Positions 1 to 9,454 of a stretch of 31,324 bases of DNA are shown here, one piece after another. Under the pieces are notes generated by a model. The model had not been told where the DNA came from. It saw nothing but the letters and a program-made list of their open reading frames with translations, and ran no database searches. The translations under genes were made by a program, and so were the position numbers. Positions within the stretch are counted from its first letter, which is position 1, and the number at the start of each line of letters is the position of its first letter. Source of the DNA: Cylindrotheca closterium (lineage: Eukaryota > Bacillariophyta > Bacillariophyceae > Bacillariales > Bacillariaceae); NCBI GenBank assembly GCA_933822405.4, contig CAKOGP040001169.1, forward strand, positions 1-31,324, written 5' to 3'.

Positions 1-368
1 TTAGCTTTTGCTCTTAAGTATGAGTTATTCTTCTTATCCCACGTGATCACATGGATTTCGAAAATGACTGTAGAAGGTCTGTCCGCTCTTCGAACAATGA
101 CAAAAATCATCGTTCTGCCGGGTGTTCAAGGGGTCTACGGTACCAGTACCTAGTATAATCTGCTCCACCATCTTGAAAAGGAATTGTCAAACGTTGGGTC
201 GATTGAGTCGGCGAAAAAAGGAACATGAGTTCAAATTGTCGTCAACTGCGACAAGGTGCGACACAGAGCAAAACGAAAATATATACTAAATAAATAGCTT
301 AATTGTTTTACATCCTCTATCCTTGGTACATCTCAGTTTTCACATTATTGAACATCTGTGCCTCGACA
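1..368 (+). promoter_or_regulatory. Upstream region of the FkbM-type methyltransferase gene
   Basis: No ORF is supported here. An AT-rich stretch around 276-298 (AAATATATACTAAATAAAT) lies about 70-90 bp before the chosen ATG at 369 and could serve as a TATA-like core promoter; this is inference only. The segment 148-170 is an imperfect inverted copy (about 21 of 23 bases) of 17593-17615. Confidence 0.25.
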
Positions 369-1145
369 ATGCCACGAGTAACCCATTCAACTGCTTTTGT
401 ATTCCTCATCTTTCTGTTGCTCTCTATACACTCGCTTTTGCTTGCGAGAATACCGAGTTGCCACACAGACTACACAAACAGCAGAACCATGATTCATTTT
501 AATGAATTTCATGATGAGCTCATTCCGATTGATGAAGAAATAGATGTAAATATCGGGACAAATGTGAGTCCAATGAGGTCTAATGGTCGATATCGCCTCT
601 TGGTTGATCCGCTTTTTCAAGTTTGCGAAAAAAATTCGAAAGAAGTCTCCAGGGTAACATCATTGTGCTTGGCAGTATCTAACTACACAGGCTTTGCTAC
701 GTTCAACGTATACAACAAAGAAGGTGTCTCGTCATCTCTGGCTCACGTCGCGCCTGGTACCAGCCACGAAGCACTCAAGGTTCTTTCAAAGCGCACTGTT
801 CTCGTCCTGGAAGCGCGTGTGTTGTTTTTAAGCATTGTCAAGAAGCGGTCGTCCATTTTCCGCCTCAAGATGGACATGCAGGGATACGAACTCTCTGCTC
901 TTAGAAACGTAAAAGATATACTCCAGGCTTCCAATCTCGTGGTACACATAATGGCGGAATGTTTCTGTCCAAATCCGAACGGAAGCCAAATTTACGAGAT
1001 CGATAACTCTTGTGCAAAAATTAGTAGTTTGTTGAGAGAATGCGGGTACGAAACTTCTTTCAGTTGCCAAACAGAATGGAGTGACGTTTTTGCCTACAAA
1101 AAGGGACTGGCTACGGAGCACCTATCGGAGTCTGCCTTTGAGTGA
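369..1145 (+). CDS. FkbM-type SAM-dependent methyltransferase, membrane-anchored
   Basis: The protein is 258 aa counted from the ATG at 369; the reading frame is open further upstream but only from a TTG, so ATG is preferred for a eukaryote. Residues about 9-27 form a strongly hydrophobic segment (FVFLIFLLL...), read as a signal anchor that would place the catalytic part in the secretory lumen. A SAM-binding motif I is seen at residues 58-65 (IDVNIGTN), followed by VDPLFQVCEK and a serine-rich SSSLA stretch. The FkbM signature KMDMQGYE lies at about residues 167-174. This order is typical of the FkbM family (Methyltransf_21), which O-methylates sugars or other small hydroxylated substrates; the substrate here cannot be told. 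The gene is single-exon as read, with no frameshift. It is one of three apparently intact resident genes in the window. Confidence 0.75.
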   Translation: MPRVTHSTAFVFLIFLLLSIHSLLLARIPSCHTDYTNSRTMIHFNEFHDELIPIDEEIDVNIGTNVSPMRSNGRYRLLVDPLFQVCEKNSKEVSRVTSLCLAVSNYTGFATFNVYNKEGVSSSLAHVAPGTSHEALKVLSKRTVLVLEARVLFLSIVKKRSSIFRLKMDMQGYELSALRNVKDILQASNLVVHIMAECFCPNPNGSQIYEIDNSCAKISSLLRECGYETSFSCQTEWSDVFAYKKGLATEHLSESAFE

Positions 1146-1912
1146 ATTTCTAGATGTGATTGGATTATCTGTGGCTAGATCCTACACGTTTTAATGGTGT
1201 CGATGAATTTGACTGTAATGGAATGACCAATCTTGACAATACCTTCACATTCGTTTTCAACACATAGTAATATTCTTGGCATTCAATAGACTTGCAATTG
1301 CCAATCTTGACTTCTTGTTGTGGACACAGCTTCTAGATAGGATGATCATCTTGAGTTTCAACAAGGACACTGCGAACGCAGAATTTTCGTTGAATATTGA
1401 AATTGGAAATCATCAGATCAGTTGGGCATTGCTCAAACAGCTGTGGGAGCCTCAGTGCCCCTAGTTCTTGATTCTCTCTCCTGAAATAGGATCTTTGGGG
1501 TAGATAGTTAGCTCCAATCTTGATCAAGTCTATCAACAGTTTGTCGGCAACTCAGCCCTACAAGAAAGTGGAGAGGCCAGAACTGTATCTTACTTGATAC
1601 CAGTAGTATAAATTTAACCCATATAAAACTTCTTAGCTTTAATCCTGTCCAGGTTGCAACCGTTTGCTTGTGAGTTATAGCCTTCTAAGCTCTGGGGTGC
1701 TTTGCAGGAGTCAACAACTCATCAAGGAATGCTCCAATAAAGTTACAAACCAAGCTATTGGTTATTCATAAGTTGTATGAGACCAAGATATACTCAGAGA
1801 CCAAGATATACTCACATGACCCTCAGAACGCTCAATAGGATCTTGCCAGAGGCTGGTTGTTGGCTTTTATTTGCATTTCATTTTGTAAATCCATTGTTTC
1901 ACACTTTCTTTG
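1146..1912. other. Intergenic stretch with no supported gene
   Basis: Only short ORFs without recognisable motifs are present. The minus-strand frame at 1333-1536 is open for 67 codons but matches nothing I recognise. The sequence contains an 18-bp perfect tandem duplication at 1779-1814. It probably contains the 3' end of the methyltransferase transcript and old repeat debris. Confidence 0.4.
1779..1814. repeat. 18-bp tandem duplication
   Basis: The unit GAGACCAAGATATACTCA occurs twice head to tail (1779-1796 and 1797-1814) without mismatch. It has no evident function and is probably replication slippage. Confidence 0.8.
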
Positions 1913-2430
1913 TGTTTGAAATAAGCAAAATGTGCTCTATTGTGAGCGCCTTAAACACTCAGAAAAAACTCTCTGCAATCTAGATTTGTAATCGACTGTA
2001 CACCACTTTCACGACAATAGTTCTCCTGTATTCGGTATACTTTGAGCCTATTTGATTAATGTTTGGCTTGAATTGATGATTCAATCACAAAAATGAGTTC
2101 AACAAATTTCCCTTGGAAAATCCCTTGTTTACACAACTCAATCTGAGTTCTATGAGGACTCTGTGTTGAATACAGTACTTTGGGGTATCTTGTAATATTT
2201 GCTACAGCATCGTACACAACATCGATATCACACTTGTATAGGGTCATTCCCTTTCCATGGGGATATAGATTGTCTGACAGACTTGCATCAAATTGCTGAT
2301 ATCACGATTAAAATCAAATTGTACATGTCAAAACTTTGTACTTGAATAGTTTTTCTTGGAACTTAAAAACTCATATGTCGTCATATCCCAACGCACTCCT
2401 GCACCATTGGCAGCAATGGGACATGCTCAG
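1913..2430 (-). repeat. Truncated copia LTR, family A, left copy
   Basis: This segment aligns over its length with 3504-4063 (shared blocks such as CTCTCTGCAATCTA, TAATCGACTGTAC and CAAAACTTTGTACTTGAATAG). Its left end TGTTTGAA corresponds to the LTR terminus TGTTAGAA. On the right it stops at about 2430, where the sequence jumps directly into RNase H coding sequence, so the first part of the LTR (element sense) and the end of RNase H have been deleted together. Many substitutions and small indels separate it from 3504-4063, so it is old. Confidence 0.75.
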
Positions 2431-3503
2431 TATGGCTCTTGAAATCTGGATGCACAGCAAATGATGTGTCTAGCATCCATTTTATAACTCATAGTGATTC
2501 TGCAGAAAGTGTCAGGTGATACAACAATGTACAACACAAATATTGCATCAAACACACACACTTCTTCAATCAGACTCTGTGGGTTCTTGAACTCTCAAGG
2601 CAAGAATAGTAATCATTGGATGGATATCCAAAAGAGCTCTCTTAGAGACATAATCTTACGGTACTCAGCACTAAGTGACTTCCCTTTACCAGCTTGCAGT
2701 AAATCGTTACCAGCTGGTGGTTCCTGCTTTGAATCCTTGATGAACTTGATAGGAAAATCCTTGAACATGATCTTGACATAGTCGTCCATGCAGATCTTGA
2801 GTTTTCCATTCACCAAGAAATTCAAAGTCATTTCATGATATCTGTGTATCTTTCCTCTGACGACTGTGCACGCCTTGATCAAACCATATCTCATGTTCAA
2901 CCACTTGGCAAATTTGTCATTTACCTTTGGATTCATGTGACTTGACACAAGATCGTCAACATGAAACCTGATAGTTTGCTGTTTTTTATTAACAATTTTG
3001 TTAGCAACACACGGGTCATACGGATTGAAAACAAATCCCTTTGCCTCCAAATCACTTTGAAACTGATATAGGATAGGAGGCTTGATTGCAACATCCCATA
3101 TATAGCACGTAGTACCCGCACATAGATTACTTGCTTTCCGGTTCTCTAATACAACGTATTCGCGATACTCTGGGGCCATGTCAATCAATATCTGGACCAT
3201 CATGCCAGTGATTTTCATGTAGATACGATGTTCTCCTTCCTTAGCATCATGCATATAAGTTTGAGGCAACAAGCGATCAGAATAGCGTCATGCTCTTCAT
3301 AATCAGCTTTCATCTCATTCAAATCTGTTGGAAACATAGATTGTGCTGTGCTTCATGGATAGTTTTGATGTCCGTAGTATTGCAACTTCCTTCTCTTGTA
3401 CAAATACCAGATTTCAACTTGTTCTTCAACGGTTTCAATTTCATCTCTTGATAAGGCAGTGCTGTCTCAACAAATTGCTTTTATCATGCCTTTTGTGATT
3501 GAA
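2431..3503 (-). pseudogene. Degenerate Ty1/copia pol fragment (RT and start of RNase H) plus leader
   Basis: On the minus strand, 3272 to 2613 reads as a copia reverse transcriptase remnant: a segment ending MAPEYREYVV, then YDPCVANK and the active-site box FHVDDL (the copia counterpart of YVDD), then RGKIHRYHEMTLNF and KICMDDYVK. A frame change near 3120 moves into RVLRAIYGMLQSSLL, the usual following RT block. 2530-2431 matches the start of RNase H seen at 30634-30740. Bases 3440-3503 match the leader behind the other copia LTR (28378-28440), including the 16-bp block TTCAATCACAAAAGGC next to the LTR. Protease, integrase and most of gag are missing. The element is dead: frameshifts, stops and large deletions are present. 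Confidence 0.8.
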
Positions 3504-4063
3504 TGTTAGAAATAAGCAGACAGTGCTCTATTGTGACTGCCTTTAGTGCTCAGAACAAACTCTCTGCAATCTAAATTTGTAATCGACTGTACAACACTTT
3601 CACAATAATAGTTCTCCTGTACTAGGTATACTTTGAGCGAAGTTGTTCCTATTTGAATAATGTTTGGCTTGGATTGATGATTTATTCACAAAAGTGAAAT
3701 CCCTTGCATACAGAATTCAATCCGACTTCTACAAGGATCCTCTGTGGACTACAGTACTTTGGGACATTTGGTAATATTCCCTGCTGCATCGTAAACAACG
3801 TTGATATGCCACTTGTTTTGGGTCAATTTATTTGCATGTGGATATTGTTTGTCCGGTGGTCTTGCATCAAATGTGCTGACATCACAATCAAATTTCAATT
3901 GTGTGTGTCAAAACTTTGTACTTGAATAGAATTTCTCAGAACACAAAAACGCATATTTTGTCATATCCCATCACACTCCTGCAATTGTGACAATCACCAT
4001 TGGCAGCAGTGGGACAGGCTCTCATTCATTGTTTATTTTGTTTTGTATTTTCATTTGAACATC
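3504..4063 (-). repeat. Copia LTR, family A, near full length
   Basis: The minus-strand ends are TGTTCAAA (at 4063) and TTCTAACA (at 3504), giving the TG...CA and TGTT...AACA ends expected of a copia LTR, about 560 bp long. It matches 1913-2430 and the start of the LTR at 31174. Unusually it has element-internal sequence on both sides: leader on one (3440-3503) and the short spacer after RNase H on the other (4064-4082). Confidence 0.8.
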
Positions 4064-4092
4064 TACATACTTGTCTGACCTACACTACGGTT

Positions 4093-4152
4093 TCGGAGAA
4101 ACATTGAGCTGGAGGGCTGGCGCGCTACGTCTTCACCTCAATGTTTCTCCGA
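4093..4152. repeat. Subterminal 16-bp inverted repeat in the CACTA-like element
   Basis: TCGGAGAAACATTGAG at 4093-4108 is repeated perfectly in inverted orientation at 4137-4152, leaving a 28-base loop. It overlaps the end of the terminal repeat. Subterminal repeats of this kind are transposase-binding sites in CACTA elements (family knowledge); the binding role here is inferred. Confidence 0.7.
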
Positions 4153-4390
4153 CAACAACTTCGACTGTAAAGGGACTTCATCAGCACAACAACTTGGTCA
4201 CAAATCTTTGGTCCAACCTAGGAAAATTCGAACTTGTTTTAAATTTCTTCAGGCTTTAGTTGATACCTTAGCTTCAACAAACAGCATGACAATGATCTAT
4301 TTTTATCAGTATATGCAATTCGATAGATTCTATCGTCGTAAACAACACAATGCCATGAACTATTGCTCCAAACATCTGCTCGTTGCTCCA

Positions 4391-4913
4391 ATGCCACCAA
4401 AAATTGGCAGTAAAAAAAGAAAATCTTCTAAACGAGCTCCGTGAATTTGCTGAAACCCCAAGAGGGAAAGAAGAAGTCGATAACCTTCTTGCAAAAGACC
4501 AAGACCACAAGTTTCGCTGTTGTACAAGGGCAGTTCTGTCCTTGACAGTCGTCGACCAAGAATCTATCCACTTGCAACATCATGATATTCAATTGAAGAC
4601 TGAGATACATCGCAAGGAATTGGATGACTTGATTTTGAATCAAAAGAGCTACAAAGATTTCCTAAAAGATTTCTTTGAAAAAACAAATGTGAAACATTTC
4701 GCATGGAATGGTTTGGAAAGAGGAAATGCCAGCAGTTTTCAAAAGTTTTCGTCCTTTCAACAATTAATCTTTGCTTGGCAGCACGAGATAACATATTGTT
4801 GGGTGATGTTCCAGTGGCTGACGATATCCCTACTTGCAGTTCTGCCCTTTTCCCCTATCCGCAGGTGCATTTGCAGCATTCCAATCCGGAGCTTCGTCTT
4901 CCGCAGATGTTGA
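4391..4913 (+). pseudogene. ORF of unknown function carried by the CACTA-like element
   Basis: An ATG at 4391 opens a short basic peptide (MPPKIGSKKRKSSKRAP), which could be a nuclear localisation signal; that frame stops at 4444. The neighbouring frame, open from 4383 to 4913, runs through an acidic, charge-rich and probably helical stretch (NELREFAETPRGKEEVDNLL, later RKELDDLILNQKSYKDFLKD), so a frameshift in the A-rich run near 4410-4435 may separate two parts of one protein. The tail after about residue 120 of the long frame becomes hydrophobic and looks non-coding. I do not recognise the family. It could be a remnant transposon protein or a captured host gene fragment. Confidence 0.35.
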
Positions 4914-5065
4914 ATTACAATACGCCAGACAATCAAGACGTCGATCAAGAATCTCAGACAAGTGGTACACCTTTATGCCATCAGACAACGTTTTGAAAAG
5001 CAGCTGTCGAAGAGTTACTACATGCAGAAAGACGAAGTGAGGGAAATGAATAAGTCGGAGACCGA

Positions 5066-5344
5066 TTGGGGCTAGTGGATCTCCATACCAGCGCCGCTGG
5101 TTTCAACAAAGGCGACGGCGACAGCAGCAGCAAAACACGGCAGTTCTTCTCCTCATCTAAGCCAATGAAGAAAGTACGGCAATTCTTCTCCCCATCTAAG
5201 GAAGACAGTCCAAACTCGGGGCAAAGTGGCCCAGCCATCAAAAGAGGAAATTTCAATCAGATCCCTACTGCGAAGGATGTAGTTTCGGGCATTTTCAGAG
5301 ATGTCGGAGCCTACTTTACCTTTGTTTGCCACCAGACGAGTTAG
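5066..5344 (+). CDS. Short hypothetical ORF near the right end of the CACTA-like element
   Basis: The first in-frame ATG (5066) gives 92 aa, rich in Ser, Lys and Gly in its first half. It contains a duplicated motif, RQFFSSSKPMKK followed by RQFFSPSKED, encoded at about 5137-5205. No known domain is recognised. It may be an exon of the same gene as 4391-4913, since it lies on the same strand and inside the same transposon, but no splice signal was established. It could also be chance coding. Confidence 0.3.
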   Translation: MGLVDLHTSAAGFNKGDGDSSSKTRQFFSSSKPMKKVRQFFSPSKEDSPNSGQSGPAIKRGNFNQIPTAKDVVSGIFRDVGAYFTFVCHQTS

Positions 5345-5734
5345 TTGTTGGCATACTAATGAGGATATGGTGCCATTGTTATTTCTTACTGTATCTAATT
5401 AGTTTCTGAGAAAACATTTTGATAAATCCCTACTAAACCAAACAAGGAATGGTGTATTGTAGCGTTTGACAAGATATTATTATCGCGGTATTAGTTTTGC
5501 AAGATATTTTGCAGAAGTCGGCTGACGTCCGCATAGTTTTTTTATTTCATTGAAGGTGCCAGGTACAGTTTTTTTCACCATTTCACCATACATTTTTCTG
5601 TCAAGTCAAACGTAGGCAGGCCAGACGGACATCCAACCCAACAGGTTCGACTCATACGAACAAAAGGCAAGCCATATCGCGCCGGCATGTCACTTTGTGT
5701 CAATGTCAGATTTCCCTAGCGCGAAACCGTAGTG

Positions 5735-5945
5735 CTAGTGCTGTGGACCAAGAATCAGATCTCTGAACTTGCGAAACTTCTGATACAAGATGTTCTTCTT
5801 GATTGGATGACCTTGCCATTCCATGAACAACTTGGTCCATAGTATCATTGTGACAACATTGTCAACAGCAATCAGTTTTGCTTCCATACTGGTTCTGCGG
5901 TTTAGTTTCTGTTTCTTTGACATCACTTAAGCGACACCTCTTGAT
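5735..5945 (-). pseudogene. Copia RNase H fragment, right of the CACTA-like insertion
   Basis: The minus strand reads MMSKKQKLNRRTSMEAKLI, then VVTMILWTKLFMEWQGHP and KFRKFRDLILGPQ, matching the RNase H at 30772-31155. About 145 bp of the domain (the segment holding DNKSAI...) is missing between NILYQ and KFRKFRDL. Homology fades near 5945. Its end was contiguous with 4064-4082 before the CACTA-like element inserted. The rest of this internal region, expected to the right, is not recognisable. Confidence 0.75.
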
Positions 5946-7302
5946 TGTCCTCTTCAAGGATATCACTCTTGATCAGGCAGAACTATGATTCCATGACACC
6001 TTTCCTTGTCCATGGACTTATAGTAGTAGTGGCTTGTCAGTCTTAGTGACACCTATTGACACCAATTAGTTTGTCTTCAGTAGCTCTGCTTCTTGTGGTT
6101 GACTCAGATCTCTTCATGGAGATAGTACATTAGTTTCAAATGTTGCACTTATTGCTATTAACAATGTAGCTCTTAGAAACTTGAATGTATAACAAAGAAT
6201 GTATACACATACCACTTCATTAGTCTCAGCGTCTTGACACTGATGGTAGTTGTAGTAGCAGCATTCTTGAATATGGTCTTGCATGTACTTCACAATGAAG
6301 CCTATAATGTCCTTTCAGATCAATCTTGCTTGACTGGCCCACACAAATGTGACACCAGTGGTATCAATATAGCATCTATTTGGGCTCCCTTACATAAGCA
6401 GAGTCCCTTGGCAACAATATTATGTAACGCACCTGGTAGGTCAGCATCCTCATCTTTGATCCATTTCTTCTTCCAGTAGCCCATTGACCACTGTGCATTG
6501 TCGGCTGACATTGACACTTTCTTCTTTGTTGAAAGTGTCCTTCAATACACTAGTGAATATTAATTATCTCCAACATTGAAGTTGGACTTGCTGTGTCTTT
6601 GCAAATTGTCATATCTTGAGTATTGTTGTCTTTGCAGATTCAACGCTCATGTATATTGTCACTGTGTTTCTTAGCCAGACTTGTTCGTAGTCTGTTAGTC
6701 ACTTGACAAGTTGTTTTTTGGATCCAAACTGTTCTTACTTAGAAGTATACTTGGTGGATCCACTCCCTTAGTAACTGCTTGATTGCTGCTTCTTTGCTTA
6801 TTATAGTGTGGTGACCATAGATATGCGCCACGGTCCGTCCGCCGCTCAACATATCATTTTCGTACTTTTTTGTCGGAAGACTGATGATCCAAAACCTTAT
6901 CCAGGCCTAAAATCAAAATCATTCCCATACAAATGTTTTAGGTTTAGGTCCTTTGTTCATCCTATCTGGTGAGCACTTCTCTACTGGCCTTGCAATGATT
7001 GCCACAATAAGGTGGAGCCTCTGGCCCAGCAAACACAAGAACCGAGTCCACGCATGCTTCTATTGGCAAGATCTTCTGCCATGGTTGCAAGGTGCTACTA
7101 GCAGAAGTTTTGGTGGGTTTCTTCTCCCTTTATAGTATCATCCAAGCATGATGCTGAATATTCAATGGTTTTGGGGAGATATATGGCGCACCTTTGGTTG
7201 TTTGACCGTGAGATCATGCATTCCAACAACAAAAATTCAAAAAATATATATGACATGAATGATATATAAAAATTGATGGCAAGTTGTCTGTGATTTTGGT
7301 CC
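5946..7302. other. Stretch without a recognisable gene
   Basis: Only short ORFs without motifs occur. The position upstream (element sense) of the RNase H fragment suggests that decayed copia sequence could lie here, but no copia gag, integrase or RT motif could be read in any frame. Confidence 0.35.
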
Positions 7303-7496
7303 GAATTCAAATCTGAGAATTTCTCAGATTTAATTAATTTTGGCCTTTGGCAGGCTGGCGTGCAATTTTTTTTAAATCTGAGAAATTCTCAGATGTGAAA
7401 AGCCAAGGTATCCAAAATTGGACCAAAATATTGATTGACGTATGTACCGGTAGAATGTACAATAATCAAATCTGAGAAACTCTCAGATTTGAATTC
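7303..7496. repeat. Three related palindromes, outer two inverted
   Basis: The palindromic core AAATCTGAGAnnnTCTCAGATTT occurs at 7309-7331, 7373-7394 and 7467-7491. The outer copies are extended: 7303 onward (GAATTCAAATCTGAGA) matches the complement of 7466-7496 over about 30 bases, so the segment looks like a short element of about 190 bp with inverted ends. The right copy overlaps sequence that also resembles copia LTR, so the boundary there is uncertain. Confidence 0.55.
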
Positions 7497-7667
7497 TGTT
7501 CGCAAAAGGGTTAATCAAATAGAAACAATTTCACTCAAAGTATACCTAACACAGGAGAACTATTGTCATGAAAGTGTTGTACATTCAATTACCAATTTAG
7601 ATTGCAGAGAGTTTGTTCTGAGCGCTAAAAACACTCACAATAGAGCACATTTTGCTTTATTCTAACA
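7490..7667 (+). repeat. Truncated copia LTR fragment, family A, plus strand
   Basis: From about 7508 the sequence follows the complement of 3504-3665 closely (ATCAAATAGAAACAATTTC, CTCAAAGTATACCTA, TTTAGATTGCAGAGAGTTTG) and ends at the LTR terminus TTCTAACA (7660-7667). Weaker similarity extends back to about 7490. The 5' half of the LTR is missing. Its terminus abuts the decayed gene at 7668-8604 and supplies that ORF's stop codon. Confidence 0.75.
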
Positions 7668-8604
7668 CCCATGCTCATCATCATCATTTGAGACTACTGC
7701 ATTATCATCATCACCATCATCACCAGCATTGCCATCATCGGCGCCACTTGAGCTTTTGGCAATTGGATGCAACATCATGTCTTCTTGAGATGCTTTATCA
7801 TTTTCAATGATGGTGCAACGTTTCCATTCTTGACATGGAAATGTGTATGCTTCACCTGGGGTGCACCAAAAGTGTAGAAGGTCAACATCCGGAATATTCA
7901 ATTCCCGTTTTGCCACATTCTCAAACAATAATAGCATTTGATTCAGTACCATCTTTTTACCCTTGTCCAATCTTTCTTTCCAATCCCAAAATGCTTCAAG
8001 ACCAGGATGGGACTGATTGGAAATGTTGTCACATTTTGGTACCACAAAGACAAGGGAAAAGCATCCCTGCAGTGGAACAAAAGTTGCCCAGTAAATTCCA
8101 GACGATACTAACAAAGGATCCATTTTGAATAAGACTGGATTTAGGTTTCTTTGTGTAGTCCCATACCAACATCCGGAAAGAGCCTTGTCGCTACCAAGAG
8201 TGGGAGCATTCATTTTGCTCAAGAGACGGGAGAAGCCCAAATGGTCAGTCATCCCATTTTGAAGCTGATAACAATTGGAAATAGCCCATTTATGGTTGGA
8301 TTCCTGTTCAAAATAGGATTATTCTGGTATATTGGATTGTCCTTTTTGTCAATCTGTATTTGTCTGACACTCAAATCATCGCCAATGCATCCGGCAGCAC
8401 CTTCAGCAGCTCCATAGTCAAATTTGGAGATGTAGAAAGATGGTTGTGGGATGATTGATGTTTGTGGAATGTTTGTAGCTGGTATGCTGACAGGACTCAG
8501 TTTGAATTTTCAAACCGGTCCAAGAGGCCACGGAAAGTCTGGTACTCTGACGATGTAGCGGATCCCTCCTAATACTGAAAAGTTCTCAGGCTGTGAATAT
8601 TTGC
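7668..8604 (-). pseudogene. Decayed gene of unknown function, 3' end cut by a copia LTR
   Basis: Read on the minus strand, three open segments line up. 8604-8503 gives PENFSVLGGIRYIVRVP and DFPWPLGPV, then a stop. About 8490-8255 gives PVSIPATNIPQTSIIPQPSF, a Gly/Ala-rich turn, IGDDLSVRQIQIDKKDNP and ILNRNPTINGLFPIVISFK. A frameshift at about 8252 leads into a 196-codon ORF with HPGLEAFWDWKERLDKGKK and HFWCTPGEAYTFPCQEWKR. The tail is Asp-rich, encoded by an ATC/ATCATC-rich run on the plus strand (7675-7740). The last codons reach 7668 and the stop TAG lies within the LTR terminus, so the true C-terminus is lost. I do not recognise the family. Confidence 0.5.
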
Positions 8605-8662
8605 AAATACGTAGTCAGCAAGGTGTGTCAAAATCCGTAGAGAGAAAGTACCAAAAACTGAC

Positions 8663-9454
8663 GTGACATGCTTACCACATCAACAGAAAACCACACGGCA
8701 ACTGTATTTCATCAAACTTGATGGGTACTGGTGCAGATTTGACGATTTGGATTTCCTTTGTTCTAGTGCCAAGAGATCCCACACTCTTATATTGGGAAAC
8801 ATCGTGATATCTGATCTTGGCCTTATTCTGCAGGACGATCATACAATCCAAAATCTAAAAACACTGGAATATTTTGAGAACGACGTGAATCAAGAATTGT
8901 TTATTAGCAACAAAGGTGAAGATCTACAGGTGATGGAGACTCTTGCTCGTGAGTTGAAACAACTCACTCAGTTGGAAAAACTGGCATTTCACAACATACC
9001 AATGAACATCCAGACGTTGTATTCAGCTTTGAATGACAATGACTATGGCTGGGCTTGAAAATTGAAGTAAAAAGACTTTGTTTGCATTGTTGTGAAATTG
9101 CAATGATGCAAACAAATGCAGAGTGAGAGAGTCTTGCTTCACTTGGATTAAAAATTATATTGCCACCAAACATGAAACTTGTTCATGGTAATGCAGTTGA
9201 AGGAGATGACAAGTCTCCAGAAGTTGCAGATGTCAGAAAATACTTGGGAAAAAGAGGTCATGAATGATACTAACAAAGAAGGCACGGAGTTCTTTAGAGG
9301 GATTAATTACGGAATCCAAAGATCCCATAAACTTGAAAGTGTGCATTTTGCACCACTGCTTCCATCAAAAAGCAAGGCGGTCTTGGTGACGCATTGGGTG
9401 ACAAACTACTTCACAAAGAAGAAGGGGGGGCAGTCTGATGGGGTCAATGATTAA
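8663..9454 (+). pseudogene. Decayed leucine-rich-repeat-like gene fragment
   Basis: The first ORF (8663-9058, 131 aa in the open frame) has Leu-spaced segments such as HTLILGNIVISDLGLILQ, LKTLEYFENDV and LKQLTQLEKLAFHNIPM, in the style of leucine-rich repeats. After a break of about 120 bp with a stop and frame change, 9179-9454 continues in the same style (LKEMTSLQKLQMSENTW, RSHKLESVHFAPLLPSK). LRR proteins are abundant in diatoms, but repeats here are irregular and no partner domain is seen. It lies head to head with the decayed gene at 7668-8604. Confidence 0.35.

Larger units (their letters stand above)
4083..5734. mobile_element. CACTA-like (En/Spm-type) DNA transposon, probably non-autonomous
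   Basis: The two ends are perfect 13-bp terminal inverted repeats, CACTACGGTTTCG at 4083-4095 and its complement at 5722-5734. They are flanked by a 3-bp direct repeat CTA (4080-4082 and 5735-5737). The uninterrupted site is known from the copia copy at 31140-31165: removing the element and one CTA restores the RNase H end joined to its spacer, with one base difference. The CACTA terminus with a 3-bp duplication is the hallmark of the CACTA superfamily; PIF/Harbinger elements also make 3-bp duplications and are the main alternative. No transposase motif was recognised inside, only two short ORFs. Length is 1652 bp. Confidence 0.75.

Noticed and set aside
303..368. N-terminal extension of the FkbM-like methyltransferase from a TTG
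   Set aside because: Non-ATG start in a eukaryotic gene; the ATG at 369 directly precedes the signal-anchor segment and is sufficient.
5643..5659. tRNA T-arm-like sequence (GTTCGACTCATACGAAC)
   Set aside because: Only a small hairpin; no cloverleaf, acceptor stem or anticodon arm can be built around it.
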